DNA of 64,000 bases from Streptomyces sp. NBC_01317 (GTDB taxonomy: Bacteria; Actinomycetota; Actinomycetes; Streptomycetales; Streptomycetaceae): contig NZ_CP108393.1 in assembly GCF_035961655.1 (NCBI RefSeq), positions 2,649,501-2,713,500 on the forward strand. The letters run 5' to 3'. Below, piece after piece: positions 53,777 through 64,000 of this stretch. The stretch's first letter is position 1. The number at the start of each line of letters is the position of its first letter. Made by a program: the position numbers and the translations under genes. Below the pieces are notes generated by a model that was not told where the DNA came from, did not search any database, and saw only the letters and a program-made list of their open reading frames with translations.

Positions 53777-53866
53777 CACCGCACACACTGCGGTGAGCCG
53801 ACGTGGTGTGCCCAGTGCACGGACCACCCCCGAATTGTCCGGTACTCACTCCATCGAGGAGCACCT

Positions 53867-55720
53867 TTGAACATCCAGCCTCTCAAGGCCAGATTCAGAT
53901 CCAGAGCGGTCGCGGGCCTCACCGCGCTGCTGCTGCCGCTGGCCGCGATGGTCGGCCTCGCCGCCCCCGCCGAAGCCGCCGCGTCGGCGACGGCCACCTT
54001 CACCAAGCCCTCCGACTGGGGCACGGGCTTCGAGGGCAAGTGGACGGTGAAGAACACCGGCACCACGACCCTCAGCTCCTGGACCGTCGAGTGGGACTTC
54101 CCCTCCGGCACCGCCGTGACCTCCGCGTGGGACGCGGACGTCACCGGCTCGGGCAACCACTGGACGGGCAAGAACAAGACCTGGAACGGCACGCTGGCCC
54201 CCGGCGCGTCCATATCCTTCGGATTCAACGGCACCGGCCCGGGATCGCCGTCCGGCTGTAAGCTCAACGGCGCTTCCTGCGACGGCGGCCCCAGCGTCCC
54301 CGGCGACGCGCTGCCCTCGGCCCCCGGCACCCCGACCGCCAGCAACATCACCAACACGGCGGTCACGCTGAACTGGTCGGCGGCGACCGACGACAAGGGC
54401 GTCAAGAACTACGACGTCTTCCGCAACGGTACGAAGGTCGCCACGGTCACCGGCACCTCCTACACCAACACCGGCCTCACCGCCGGTACGGACTACTCGT
54501 ACACCGTCCAGGCCCGTGACACCATCGACCAGGTGGGCCCCGTCAGCGGCGCCCGCGCGGTCCGCACCACCGGTGGCAGCACGGACCCCGGCACCCCTCC
54601 CACCGGCAGCAAGATCAAGCTTGGATACTTCACCGAGTGGGGTGTCTACGACCGGAACTACCACGTCAAGAACATCGTGAGCTCCGGGTCCGCCTCGAAG
54701 ATCACGCACATCAACTACTCCTTCGGCAACGTCACCGGCGGCAAGTGCGTCATGGGTGACGCGTACGCCGCGACGGACAAGGCGTACACCGCCGACCAGG
54801 CCGTCGACGGGGTCGCCGACACGTGGGACCAGCCGCTGCGCGGCAACTTCAACCAGCTGCGCAAGCTCAAGGCCGCGAACCCGAACATCAAGGTTCTCTG
54901 GTCCTTCGGCGGCTGGACCTGGTCCGGTGGCTTCACCGACGCCGTGAAGAACCCGACCGCGTTCGCGCAGTCCTGCTACGACCTGATCGAGGACCCGCGC
55001 TGGGCCGACGTGTTCGACGGCATCGACCTGGACTGGGAGTACCCGAACTCCTGCGGTCTGTCCTGCGACACCAGCGGCCCGGCCGCCTTCAAGAACATGA
55101 TGCAGGCCATGCGCGCGAAGTTCGGCGCCAACTACCTGGTCACCGCCGCCGTCACGGCCGACGGTTCGGCCGGTGGCAAGATCGAGAAGACGGACTACGC
55201 CGGCGCGGCCCAGTACATGAACTGGTTCAACGTCATGACGTACGACTTCTTCGGCTCCTTCAACGCGGCGGGCCCGACGGCCCCGCACTCCGCGCTGAAC
55301 TCCTACACCGGCATCCCGCAGCAGGGCTTCACCTCCGCCGACGCGATCGCCAAGTTCAAGGCGCAGGGAGTCCCGGCGGCCAAGCTGCTGCTCGGCATCG
55401 GCTTCTACGGCCGCGGCTGGACCGGCGTCACCCAGGCCGCCCCGGGCGGCTCGGCGACGGGCGCGGCGCCCGGCAAGTACGAGGCCGGCATCGAGGACTA
55501 CAAGGTCCTCAAGACCTCGTGCCCGCCCACCGGCACCGTCGGCGGGACGTCGTACTCCTACTGCGGCAACAACTGGTGGAGCTACGACACCCCGGCCACC
55601 ATCGCGGGCAAGATGACCTGGGCCAAGCAGCAGGGCCTGGGCGGCGCGTTCTTCTGGGACTTCACCGGTGACACCACCAACGGTGAACTGATCACGGCGA
55701 TCAGCAACGGTCTCCAGTAG
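53867..55720 (+). CDS. chiC: Secreted family 18 chitinase with CBM2 and fibronectin III domains
   Basis: A 617-residue chitinase beginning at TTG 53867 with GAGGAG upstream. A signal peptide ends near AEAAASA (about residue 38). The family 2 carbohydrate-binding module (to about 140, two Cys at its end: GCKLNGASCDG), a fibronectin III domain (about 150-235) and a GH18 barrel (about 250-617) follow. The catalytic motif is DGIDLDWEYP; SFGGWTWSGGF and FNVMTYDFFGSF are also conserved. The architecture and neighbours match S. coelicolor ChiC. It hydrolyses chitin outside the cell. Confidence 0.93.
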   Translation: MNIQPLKARFRSRAVAGLTALLLPLAAMVGLAAPAEAAASATATFTKPSDWGTGFEGKWTVKNTGTTTLSSWTVEWDFPSGTAVTSAWDADVTGSGNHWTGKNKTWNGTLAPGASISFGFNGTGPGSPSGCKLNGASCDGGPSVPGDALPSAPGTPTASNITNTAVTLNWSAATDDKGVKNYDVFRNGTKVATVTGTSYTNTGLTAGTDYSYTVQARDTIDQVGPVSGARAVRTTGGSTDPGTPPTGSKIKLGYFTEWGVYDRNYHVKNIVSSGSASKITHINYSFGNVTGGKCVMGDAYAATDKAYTADQAVDGVADTWDQPLRGNFNQLRKLKAANPNIKVLWSFGGWTWSGGFTDAVKNPTAFAQSCYDLIEDPRWADVFDGIDLDWEYPNSCGLSCDTSGPAAFKNMMQAMRAKFGANYLVTAAVTADGSAGGKIEKTDYAGAAQYMNWFNVMTYDFFGSFNAAGPTAPHSALNSYTGIPQQGFTSADAIAKFKAQGVPAAKLLLGIGFYGRGWTGVTQAAPGGSATGAAPGKYEAGIEDYKVLKTSCPPTGTVGGTSYSYCGNNWWSYDTPATIAGKMTWAKQQGLGGAFFWDFTGDTTNGELITAISNGLQ

Positions 55721-55749
55721 AGCCTGGCATGTGACACACCCGCATGAAT

Positions 55750-55782
55750 GAAGGGGGCGGCGCTTCGAGCGCCGCCCCCTTC
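55750..55782. terminator. Bidirectional terminator between chiC and DUF2550
   Basis: A perfect 15-base stem (GAAGGGGGCGGCGCT at 55750-55764, complement at 55768-55782) with a TCG loop lies between convergent genes. Confidence 0.88.
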
Positions 55783-55798
55783 ACCATGTCCCGCACGC

Positions 55799-56245
55799 CT
55801 ACGCCACGTTCACCCGCTGGCCGGGAGGCGCCGCCTCCAGCCACGCCAGGAAGCCCGTGAGCGCGTCCTCGCTCATCGCCAGCTCCAGCCGTACCCCTTG
55901 GTGCACACAGCCGAGGACCACCGCGTCGGAGAGCAGCGCGAGTTCCTCCTCACCCTGCGGTCCCCGGCGGGCCGTCACCTCGATCGACGCGCGGTCCAGC
56001 GTGCGGCGGGGCCGGGGGGCGTACGAGAAGACGCGGAACCAGTTGACGCTGTCCCCGTTGTAGCGGGCGACGCCGTACACCCAGCCCTTGCCGGAGAGGT
56101 CGGTCTCCTCCGGCACGTCCCACCGCAGGCTGGCGTCGAAGGTCCCTCCGGAGCGCTGGATCAGCCGCCGGCGCAGACCGAAGACGAAGAGCCCCACCGC
56201 AACCAGTACGACGACCAGTCCGCTTACGAGCAGAGCGAGGACCAT
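55799..56245 (-). CDS. DUF2550 membrane-anchored protein
   Basis: A 148-residue protein starting MVLALLVSGLVVVLVAVGLF at ATG 56245 (GGAGG eight bases upstream, better than the ATG at 56266). One N-terminal transmembrane segment is followed by a soluble domain with TFDASLRWDVPEE, GWVYGVARYNGDSVNWFRVF and a C-terminal SEDALTGFLAWLEAAPPG. DUF2550 genes typically follow atpC in actinobacteria, as here. Function unknown. Confidence 0.88.
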   Translation of the reverse strand: MVLALLVSGLVVVLVAVGLFVFGLRRRLIQRSGGTFDASLRWDVPEETDLSGKGWVYGVARYNGDSVNWFRVFSYAPRPRRTLDRASIEVTARRGPQGEEELALLSDAVVLGCVHQGVRLELAMSEDALTGFLAWLEAAPPGQRVNVA

Positions 56246-56300
56246 CAACACCGACCTCCTCGCCATATCCAGTACCGGACCCAGAACCGCACCTGCATCG

Positions 56301-56348
56301 CCTCAGCCGCGACCCGGTCTGGAAGTCCAGCCAGGGCCGCGGCTGAGG
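56301..56348 (-). terminator. Hairpin after atpC
   Basis: An 11-base stem (CCTCAGCCGCG at 56301-56311 with CGCGGCTGAGG at 56338-56348) and 26-base loop lie between atpC and DUF2550. It may end or attenuate the atp operon transcript. Confidence 0.5.
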
Positions 56349-56374
56349 GTAATTCCGTGGTGGCAGCGCGCTTC

Positions 56375-56749
56375 TCAGCGCACCGACACCGCGCGCATCC
56401 GGACGTCGGCGCGCCGCTCGGCGGCATCGTCGTCACCGGACTTCGCGCGTTCCAGCGCACGCTCCGCGCGCTGGGCGTCGATCTCGTCCGCCAGCTCGGC
56501 AACCTCCGCCAGCAGCGAGAGCTTGTTGTCGGCGAACGAGATGAAACCGCCGTGCACCGCGGCGACGACGGTGCCGCCGTCGCTCGTACGGATCGTCACC
56601 GGGCCCGATTCCAGCACACCCAGCAGGGGCTGGTGACCGGGCATGACGCCGATGTCGCCGGACGTGGTGCGCGCGACGACCAGGGTGGCCTCGCCGGACC
56701 AGACACTACGGTCGGCGGCGACCAGCTCGACATGCAGCTCAGCAGCCAA
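56375..56749 (-). CDS. atpC: ATP synthase F1 subunit epsilon
   Basis: A 124-residue epsilon subunit with a TTG start at 56749 (GAGGAGCC upstream), reading AELHVELVAADRSVWSGEAT. The N-terminal beta-sandwich (IGVMPGHQPLLGVLESGPV) and the C-terminal two-helix region (ELADEIDAQRAERALERAKS) are present. It is separated from atpD by 134 bases with two hairpins, unlike the tightly packed genes upstream. Confidence 0.95.
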   Translation of the reverse strand: MAAELHVELVAADRSVWSGEATLVVARTTSGDIGVMPGHQPLLGVLESGPVTIRTSDGGTVVAAVHGGFISFADNKLSLLAEVAELADEIDAQRAERALERAKSGDDDAAERRADVRMRAVSVR

Positions 56750-56825
56750 GGGTGGCTCCTCGGGTCACCACCCGGCCCTGCGGCCGGGTGTTGGTATTGA
56801 TTCTATGGGGTACCGGTGGATGCGT

Positions 56826-56857
56826 CGGAGGGGGGCAGGATGACCCGCCCCCCTCCG
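56826..56857 (-). other. Intercistronic hairpin between atpD and atpC
   Basis: CGGAGGGGGGC at 56826-56836 pairs with its complement at 56847-56857 (11 bases, 10-base loop). A second smaller stem (ACCCGGCC/GGCCGGGT, 56770-56789) is nearer atpC. No U-tract follows, so partial attenuation or mRNA processing is more likely than full termination. Confidence 0.55.
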
Positions 56858-56883
56858 AGCGTCCACCAGGTCGGAAGACCGGG

Positions 56884-59243
<2,360 letters not shown>

Positions 59244-59263
59244 GAGTCAGGTCCCTTCCGTCG

Positions 59264-60856
59264 TCACTTGGCCGCGCCGGCCGGGGCGTCCTCGCCGAGC
59301 AGCTTGCCGTCCGAGGTCTCGAACTGCTGCTTGAAGGCGGTGATCGCGTCGCCGATCGACTGGATCGTGTCGTCGGACATCTTGCCGCCCTCGGCGATGC
59401 TGGTGAGGAGGTCCTTGCGCTCGCGGCGCAGGTACTCCAGCAGCTCCGACTCGAAGCGGCGGATGTCCAGGACCGGTACGTCGTCCAGCTTGCCGGTGGT
59501 ACCGGCCCACACGGAGACGACCTGCTCCTCGACGGGCATCGGCGCGTACTGCGACTGCTTCAGCAGCTCGACCAGGCGCTGGCCACGGGCGAGCGACGCC
59601 TTGGACGCCGCGTCCAGGTCGGAACCGAAGGACGCGAACGCCTCCAGCTCACGGAACTGGGCGAGGTCCACGCGCAGTCGTCCCGACACCTGGCGCATGG
59701 CCTTGTGCTGGGCGGAACCGCCGACGCGGGAGACCGAGATACCGACGTTCAGCGCGGGCCGCTGGCCGGCGTTGAACAGGTCGGACTCCAGGAAGCACTG
59801 GCCGTCGGTGATGGAGATGACGTTGGTCGGGATGAACGCCGAGACGTCGTTGGCCTTCGTCTCGACGATCGGCAGACCCGTCATCGAACCGGCGCCCAGG
59901 TCGTCGGAGAGCTTCGCGCAGCGCTCCAGGAGACGCGAGTGCAGGTAGAAGACGTCGCCCGGGTAGGCCTCGCGGCCCGGCGGACGGCGCAGCAGCAGGG
60001 ACACGGCGCGGTACGCGTCGGCCTGCTTCGAGAGGTCGTCGAAGATGATCAGGACGTGCTTGCCCTGGTACATCCAGTGCTGGCCGATGGCCGAGCCGGT
60101 GTACGGCGCCAGGTACTTGAAGCCGGCCGGGTCGGACGCGGGGGCCGCGACGATGGTCGTGTACTCCAGGGCGCCGGCCTCGTCCAGCGCACCGCGCACG
60201 GACGCGATGGTGGAGCCCTTCTGGCCGATGGCAACGTAGATGCAGCGCACCTGCTTGTTCACGTCGCCCGAGCGCCAGTTGTCGCGCTGGTTGATGATCG
60301 TGTCGACGGCCAGAGCGGTCTTGCCGGTCTGGCGGTCGCCGATGATCAGCTGTCGCTGGCCACGGCCGATGGGCACCATGGAGTCGACGGCCTTGTAGCC
60401 GGTCTGCATCGGCTCGTGCACCGACTTGCGGACCATGACGCCAGGGGCCTGCAACTCGAGGGCGCGGCGGCCCTCGGTCGCGATCTCGCCGAGGCCGTCG
60501 ATCGGGTTGCCGAGCGGGTCGACGACGCGACCCAGGTATCCCTCGCCCACGGCGACGGACAGGACCTCGCCGGTACGACTGACCGGCTGTCCCTCCTCGA
60601 TGCCGCTGAATTCGCCGAGGACGATGGCACCGATCTCGCGCTCCTCAAGGTTGAGGGCGAGACCGAGGGTGCCGTCCTCGAACTTGAGCAGCTCGTTCGC
60701 CATGGCCGAGGGAAGTCCCTCGATCTTGGCGATACCGTCGCCGGCCACGCTGACCGTACCGACCTCCTCGCGCGAGGCCGCGTCCGGCTGGTACGACTGG
60801 ACAAAAGTGTCCAGCGCGTCCCGGATCTCCTCCGGCCGGATCGTGAGCTCCGCCAT
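59264..60856 (-). CDS. atpA: ATP synthase F1 subunit alpha
   Basis: A 530-residue alpha subunit starting [20 protein letters not shown] at ATG 60856. The non-catalytic nucleotide site P-loop is [14 protein letters not shown]; the signature [17 protein letters not shown] is present. The C-terminal [20 protein letters not shown] is characteristic. The longer frame upstream is intergenic, including a 7-base hairpin at 60911-60927. Confidence 0.98.
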   Translation of the reverse strand: MAELTIRPEEIRDALDTFVQSYQPDAASREEVGTVSVAGDGIAKIEGLPSAMANELLKFEDGTLGLALNLEEREIGAIVLGEFSGIEEGQPVSRTGEVLSVAVGEGYLGRVVDPLGNPIDGLGEIATEGRRALELQAPGVMVRKSVHEPMQTGYKAVDSMVPIGRGQRQLIIGDRQTGKTALAVDTIINQRDNWRSGDVNKQVRCIYVAIGQKGSTIASVRGALDEAGALEYTTIVAAPASDPAGFKYLAPYTGSAIGQHWMYQGKHVLIIFDDLSKQADAYRAVSLLLRRPPGREAYPGDVFYLHSRLLERCAKLSDDLGAGSMTGLPIVETKANDVSAFIPTNVISITDGQCFLESDLFNAGQRPALNVGISVSRVGGSAQHKAMRQVSGRLRVDLAQFRELEAFASFGSDLDAASKASLARGQRLVELLKQSQYAPMPVEEQVVSVWAGTTGKLDDVPVLDIRRFESELLEYLRRERKDLLTSIAEGGKMSDDTIQSIGDAITAFKQQFETSDGKLLGEDAPAGAAK

Positions 60857-60910
60857 CTGGGTTCCCTGCTCTCCTTGTTGGGCCCGAAGTTTCTTTGGGG
60901 GTCTGCGGGT

Positions 60911-60927
60911 CTGGGGGCGACCCCCAG
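60911..60927 (-). other. Small hairpin between atpH and atpA
   Basis: CTGGGGG at 60911-60917 and CCCCCAG at 60921-60927 form a perfect 7-base stem with a 3-base loop in the 137-base gap before atpA. It may stabilise or process the operon mRNA. Confidence 0.4.
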
Positions 60928-60993
60928 GAATCTTCTGCAATCTCTGCACGGCCCAACCGGGCCGCTCGTCCTGCTGTTCTGCTGTGGTGCGGG

Positions 60994-61809
60994 TCAGCCG
61001 GCCAGTCGCCGGGCCGCCTCGTCGAGACGGTCCGCGATCGTGCCGTTGATGACCTCGTCGCCGACGCGTACCGAGATCCCGCCGAGGACCTCGGGGTCCA
61101 CGTCCAGGTTCAGGTGCATCGGGTGGCCGTAGAGCCGTGCCAGTACGGCGCCGAGGCGCTGCTTCTGGCTGTCGTTGAGCGGGACCGCCGACGTGACGAC
61201 GGCGACCAGCCGGTCGCGCCGTTCCGCGGCGATCCTGGACAGGGTGTGGATTCCCGCTTCCAGGCTACGTCCCCGCGGCTGTGCGACGAGTCGCACGACC
61301 AGGCGCTCGGTCACCGCTTCGGCGCGACCGCCGAGCAGGGTCCTGAGCAGCGCGGTCTTCGCCTGGACGGTGGCCGACCTGTCGGTCAGCGCGGCTCGCA
61401 GGTCGGGACTGGAGAGGACGATCCGGCCGAACCGGAACAGCTCGTCCTCCACGTTGTCCAGCGAACCGGTCCGCTGCGCGGCGGTGAGGTCGGCGACGGC
61501 CGCCAGCTCCTCGACCGCGTCGACCAGGTCGCGCGGCTGGGACCAGCGGGAGCGGACCATGCCGGAGACCAGGTCGGCGGTCGTGCCGCCCACCTGCCCG
61601 TCCAGCAGCCGCGCCGCCAGCTGGGCCTTGCCCTCGCCGTCCTGCGCCGGGTCGGTCAGGACCCGGCGCAGCGAAACCTCGCGCTGGAGCAGCGCCGTGA
61701 CGGCGGCCAGCTCGTCCGCGAGCTTCGCCGCGTCGACCGACGTGCTGTCGGTCAGCGCGTCCAGACGCTCACGAGCGGCAGCCAGCGCCTCGCGGCTCGC
61801 TCCGTTCAT
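60994..61809 (-). CDS. atpH: ATP synthase F1 subunit delta
   Basis: A 271-residue delta subunit linking F1 to the b stalk, starting [20 protein letters not shown]. It ends in the conserved C-terminal domain ([59 protein letters not shown]). Actinobacterial delta is longer than the E. coli form, as here. The start overlaps the atpF stop (ATGA). Confidence 0.96.
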   Translation of the reverse strand: MNGASREALAAARERLDALTDSTSVDAAKLADELAAVTALLQREVSLRRVLTDPAQDGEGKAQLAARLLDGQVGGTTADLVSGMVRSRWSQPRDLVDAVEELAAVADLTAAQRTGSLDNVEDELFRFGRIVLSSPDLRAALTDRSATVQAKTALLRTLLGGRAEAVTERLVVRLVAQPRGRSLEAGIHTLSRIAAERRDRLVAVVTSAVPLNDSQKQRLGAVLARLYGHPMHLNLDVDPEVLGGISVRVGDEVINGTIADRLDEAARRLAG

Positions 61810-62363
61810 CGCTTGGCCTCCGTCTTGGACGCGCCGTCCTCGAGCTCGTCGAGGAAGCGGTCGATCGTGCGGCTCTGCCGGGCGGAGTCCTCCAGGGACT
61901 CGCCGACGAGCTTGCCCGCGAGATCGGTGGCGAGCTTGCCCACGTCGCGGCGCAGGGCGCCGGCCGCGGCCTTGCGGTCCGCCTCGATCTGCGAGTGACC
62001 TGCGGCGATGATCTCCTCACGCTGCCGCTGGCCTTCCGCTTTCATCTCCTGGATGATCGCGGCGCCCTGCTCGGTCGCCTCCTGGCGGAGACGTGCGGCC
62101 TCGTGACGTGCCTCGGCGAGCTGCGCCTTGTACTGCTCCAGGACGCTCTCGGCCTCGGCCTTGGCGGCGTCGGCCTTCTCGATGCCGCCCTCGATGGCCT
62201 CGCGACGCTCTTCGAGAACCTTGTTGATGTTCGGGAGGAGCTTCTTGGCGAGAAAACCGAAGACGATGATGAAGGCGAGCAGGCCGATGATGAGTTCGGG
62301 GATCGGGGGAACCAGCGGGTTCTCCGATTCCTCGACCGCGAGCTGAACCAGGGGATGGCTCAC
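61806..62363 (-). CDS. atpF: ATP synthase Fo subunit b
   Basis: A 185-residue peripheral-stalk subunit: one N-terminal transmembrane segment (PELIIGLLAFIIVFGFLAKK) followed by a long charged helix (NKVLEERREAIEGGIEKADA, KAQLAEARHEAARLRQEATE). It is coupled to atpH by an ATGA overlap and lies 42 bases after atpE. Confidence 0.97.
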   Translation of the reverse strand: MSHPLVQLAVEESENPLVPPIPELIIGLLAFIIVFGFLAKKLLPNINKVLEERREAIEGGIEKADAAKAEAESVLEQYKAQLAEARHEAARLRQEATEQGAAIIQEMKAEGQRQREEIIAAGHSQIEADRKAAAGALRRDVGKLATDLAGKLVGESLEDSARQSRTIDRFLDELEDGASKTEAKR

Positions 62364-62405
62364 ATCAGTGCCTTTCGTCTAGTGAGTCTGCGGCGGATCT
62401 GGAGA

Positions 62406-63613
<1,208 letters not shown>

Positions 63614-63841
63614 CGCGGGCTCCTTCAGCATGGCGCATAGGTACGGCAACCTCGTTGTGTCGGCGCGGCGCGGAGCCGCGGTTCGGCACTGGACAGGTGG
63701 AACGGATGTGGGAGCGGCGGTCGGGTTTCGAGCCTCGCGTCGAAACAACAGGCGTCAGCTCGGATGCCCGCGCCCGCAATGCCGCAGTTGGCACCGGACG
63801 ATAGCAGGGTCCCGAACAGTCGCTTATCCCGGCCCTACCCC

Positions 63842-64000
63842 TCACGTCGAGGACCCCGATTTCTGGGGCGCGCTGCCCTTCGAGGATTCGGGTTCGACGT
63901 AGAGGATCTTGGCCTTCATGTGCGCACGCGCCTGCGCGCCGATCCACACGAGGGTGGCGGCGACGAGCGTGGCGGCGAAGGCCTTCGGATTGAACAGTGT
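63842..64000 (-). CDS. atpI: ATP synthase protein I, 3' end only
   Basis: Fifty-two codons and a stop at 63842 continue from beyond the right edge: NPKAFAATLVAATLVWIGAQ, then ARAHMKAKILYVEPESSKGS. This is the C-terminal membrane helix and tail of AtpI, the assembly factor gene that heads atp operons. Its stop is 228 bases upstream of atpB. Confidence 0.85.
   Translation of the reverse strand, partial: TLFNPKAFAATLVAATLVWIGAQARAHMKAKILYVEPESSKGSAPQKSGSST

Overview
The window is high-GC actinobacterial chromosome with strong third-position GC bias, many GTG and TTG starts, ATGA stop/start overlaps and rare TTA codons. It is Streptomyces. The order of recognisable genes follows the Streptomyces core: F1Fo ATP synthase, chiC, cobalamin adenosyltransferase, nucS, ABC exporters, filP, scy, methylmalonyl-CoA epimerase, thiolase, meaB, an OmpR-type two-component system, absC, AIM24-like genes and icmA. 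From memory this corresponds to the S. coelicolor SCO5366-SCO5415 region read in reverse; no database was consulted.

Layout. 1-4.8 kb: a partial membrane protein, a MarR-controlled DrrAB-type exporter and the isobutyryl-CoA mutase large subunit. 4.9-9.7 kb is accessory: three DUF397 genes with an XRE/DUF5753 regulator, two small coupled ORFs, and wreckage of an Rhs-type polymorphic toxin with two intact orphan immunity-like genes. 9.8-13.3 kb: DUF3817, MarR, MFS and ArsR-like genes. 13.4-18.3 kb: a GH6 glycosidase, a GlxA-like copper radical oxidase and a CslA-like processive glycosyltransferase, a complete cell-surface glycan unit. 18.4-25.1 kb: a thiamine-binding-type protein, a second DUF3817, three coupled AIM24 genes, absC, and an acidic-sensor two-component system divergent from a PepSY protein. 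25.3-28.1 kb: meaB, thiolase and epimerase. 28.3-33.1 kb: scy and filP, the tip-growth cytoskeleton. 33.2-37.2 kb: two ABC ATPase/permease pairs. 37.2-40.1 kb: a zinc-motif protein, an LLM oxidoreductase, a small hypothetical and nucS.

40.2-48.4 kb is a second accessory island: an XRE/DUF397 pair, a small recombinase-like protein and an HATPase protein (both with TTA codons), a truncated zinc-ribbon gene, insertion-sequence relics, VOC/MarR, an atypical SDR, a DJ-1/PfpI protein and a toxin-antitoxin pair. Between two similar IS relics lies the most striking gene of the window, 43107-43886 (minus). Its 259-residue product reads as a eukaryote-like histone doublet: an H2A-like fold with docking segment, a basic linker, and an H2B-like fold with its C-terminal helix.

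48.5-64 kb returns to core: a large STAND-type NTPase, a STAS protein, 3-hydroxybutyryl-CoA dehydrogenase, cobalamin adenosyltransferase, chiC with a DasR-type promoter and only a fragment of the regulator expected upstream, DUF2550, and the atp operon (atpC to the 3' end of atpI).

Two themes link the core genes. Adenosylcobalamin-dependent acyl-CoA metabolism is represented by IcmA, MeaB, epimerase, thiolase, 3-hydroxyacyl-CoA dehydrogenase and PduO-type adenosyltransferase. Polar growth and cell-surface assembly are represented by Scy, FilP and the CslA/GlxA/GH6 set.
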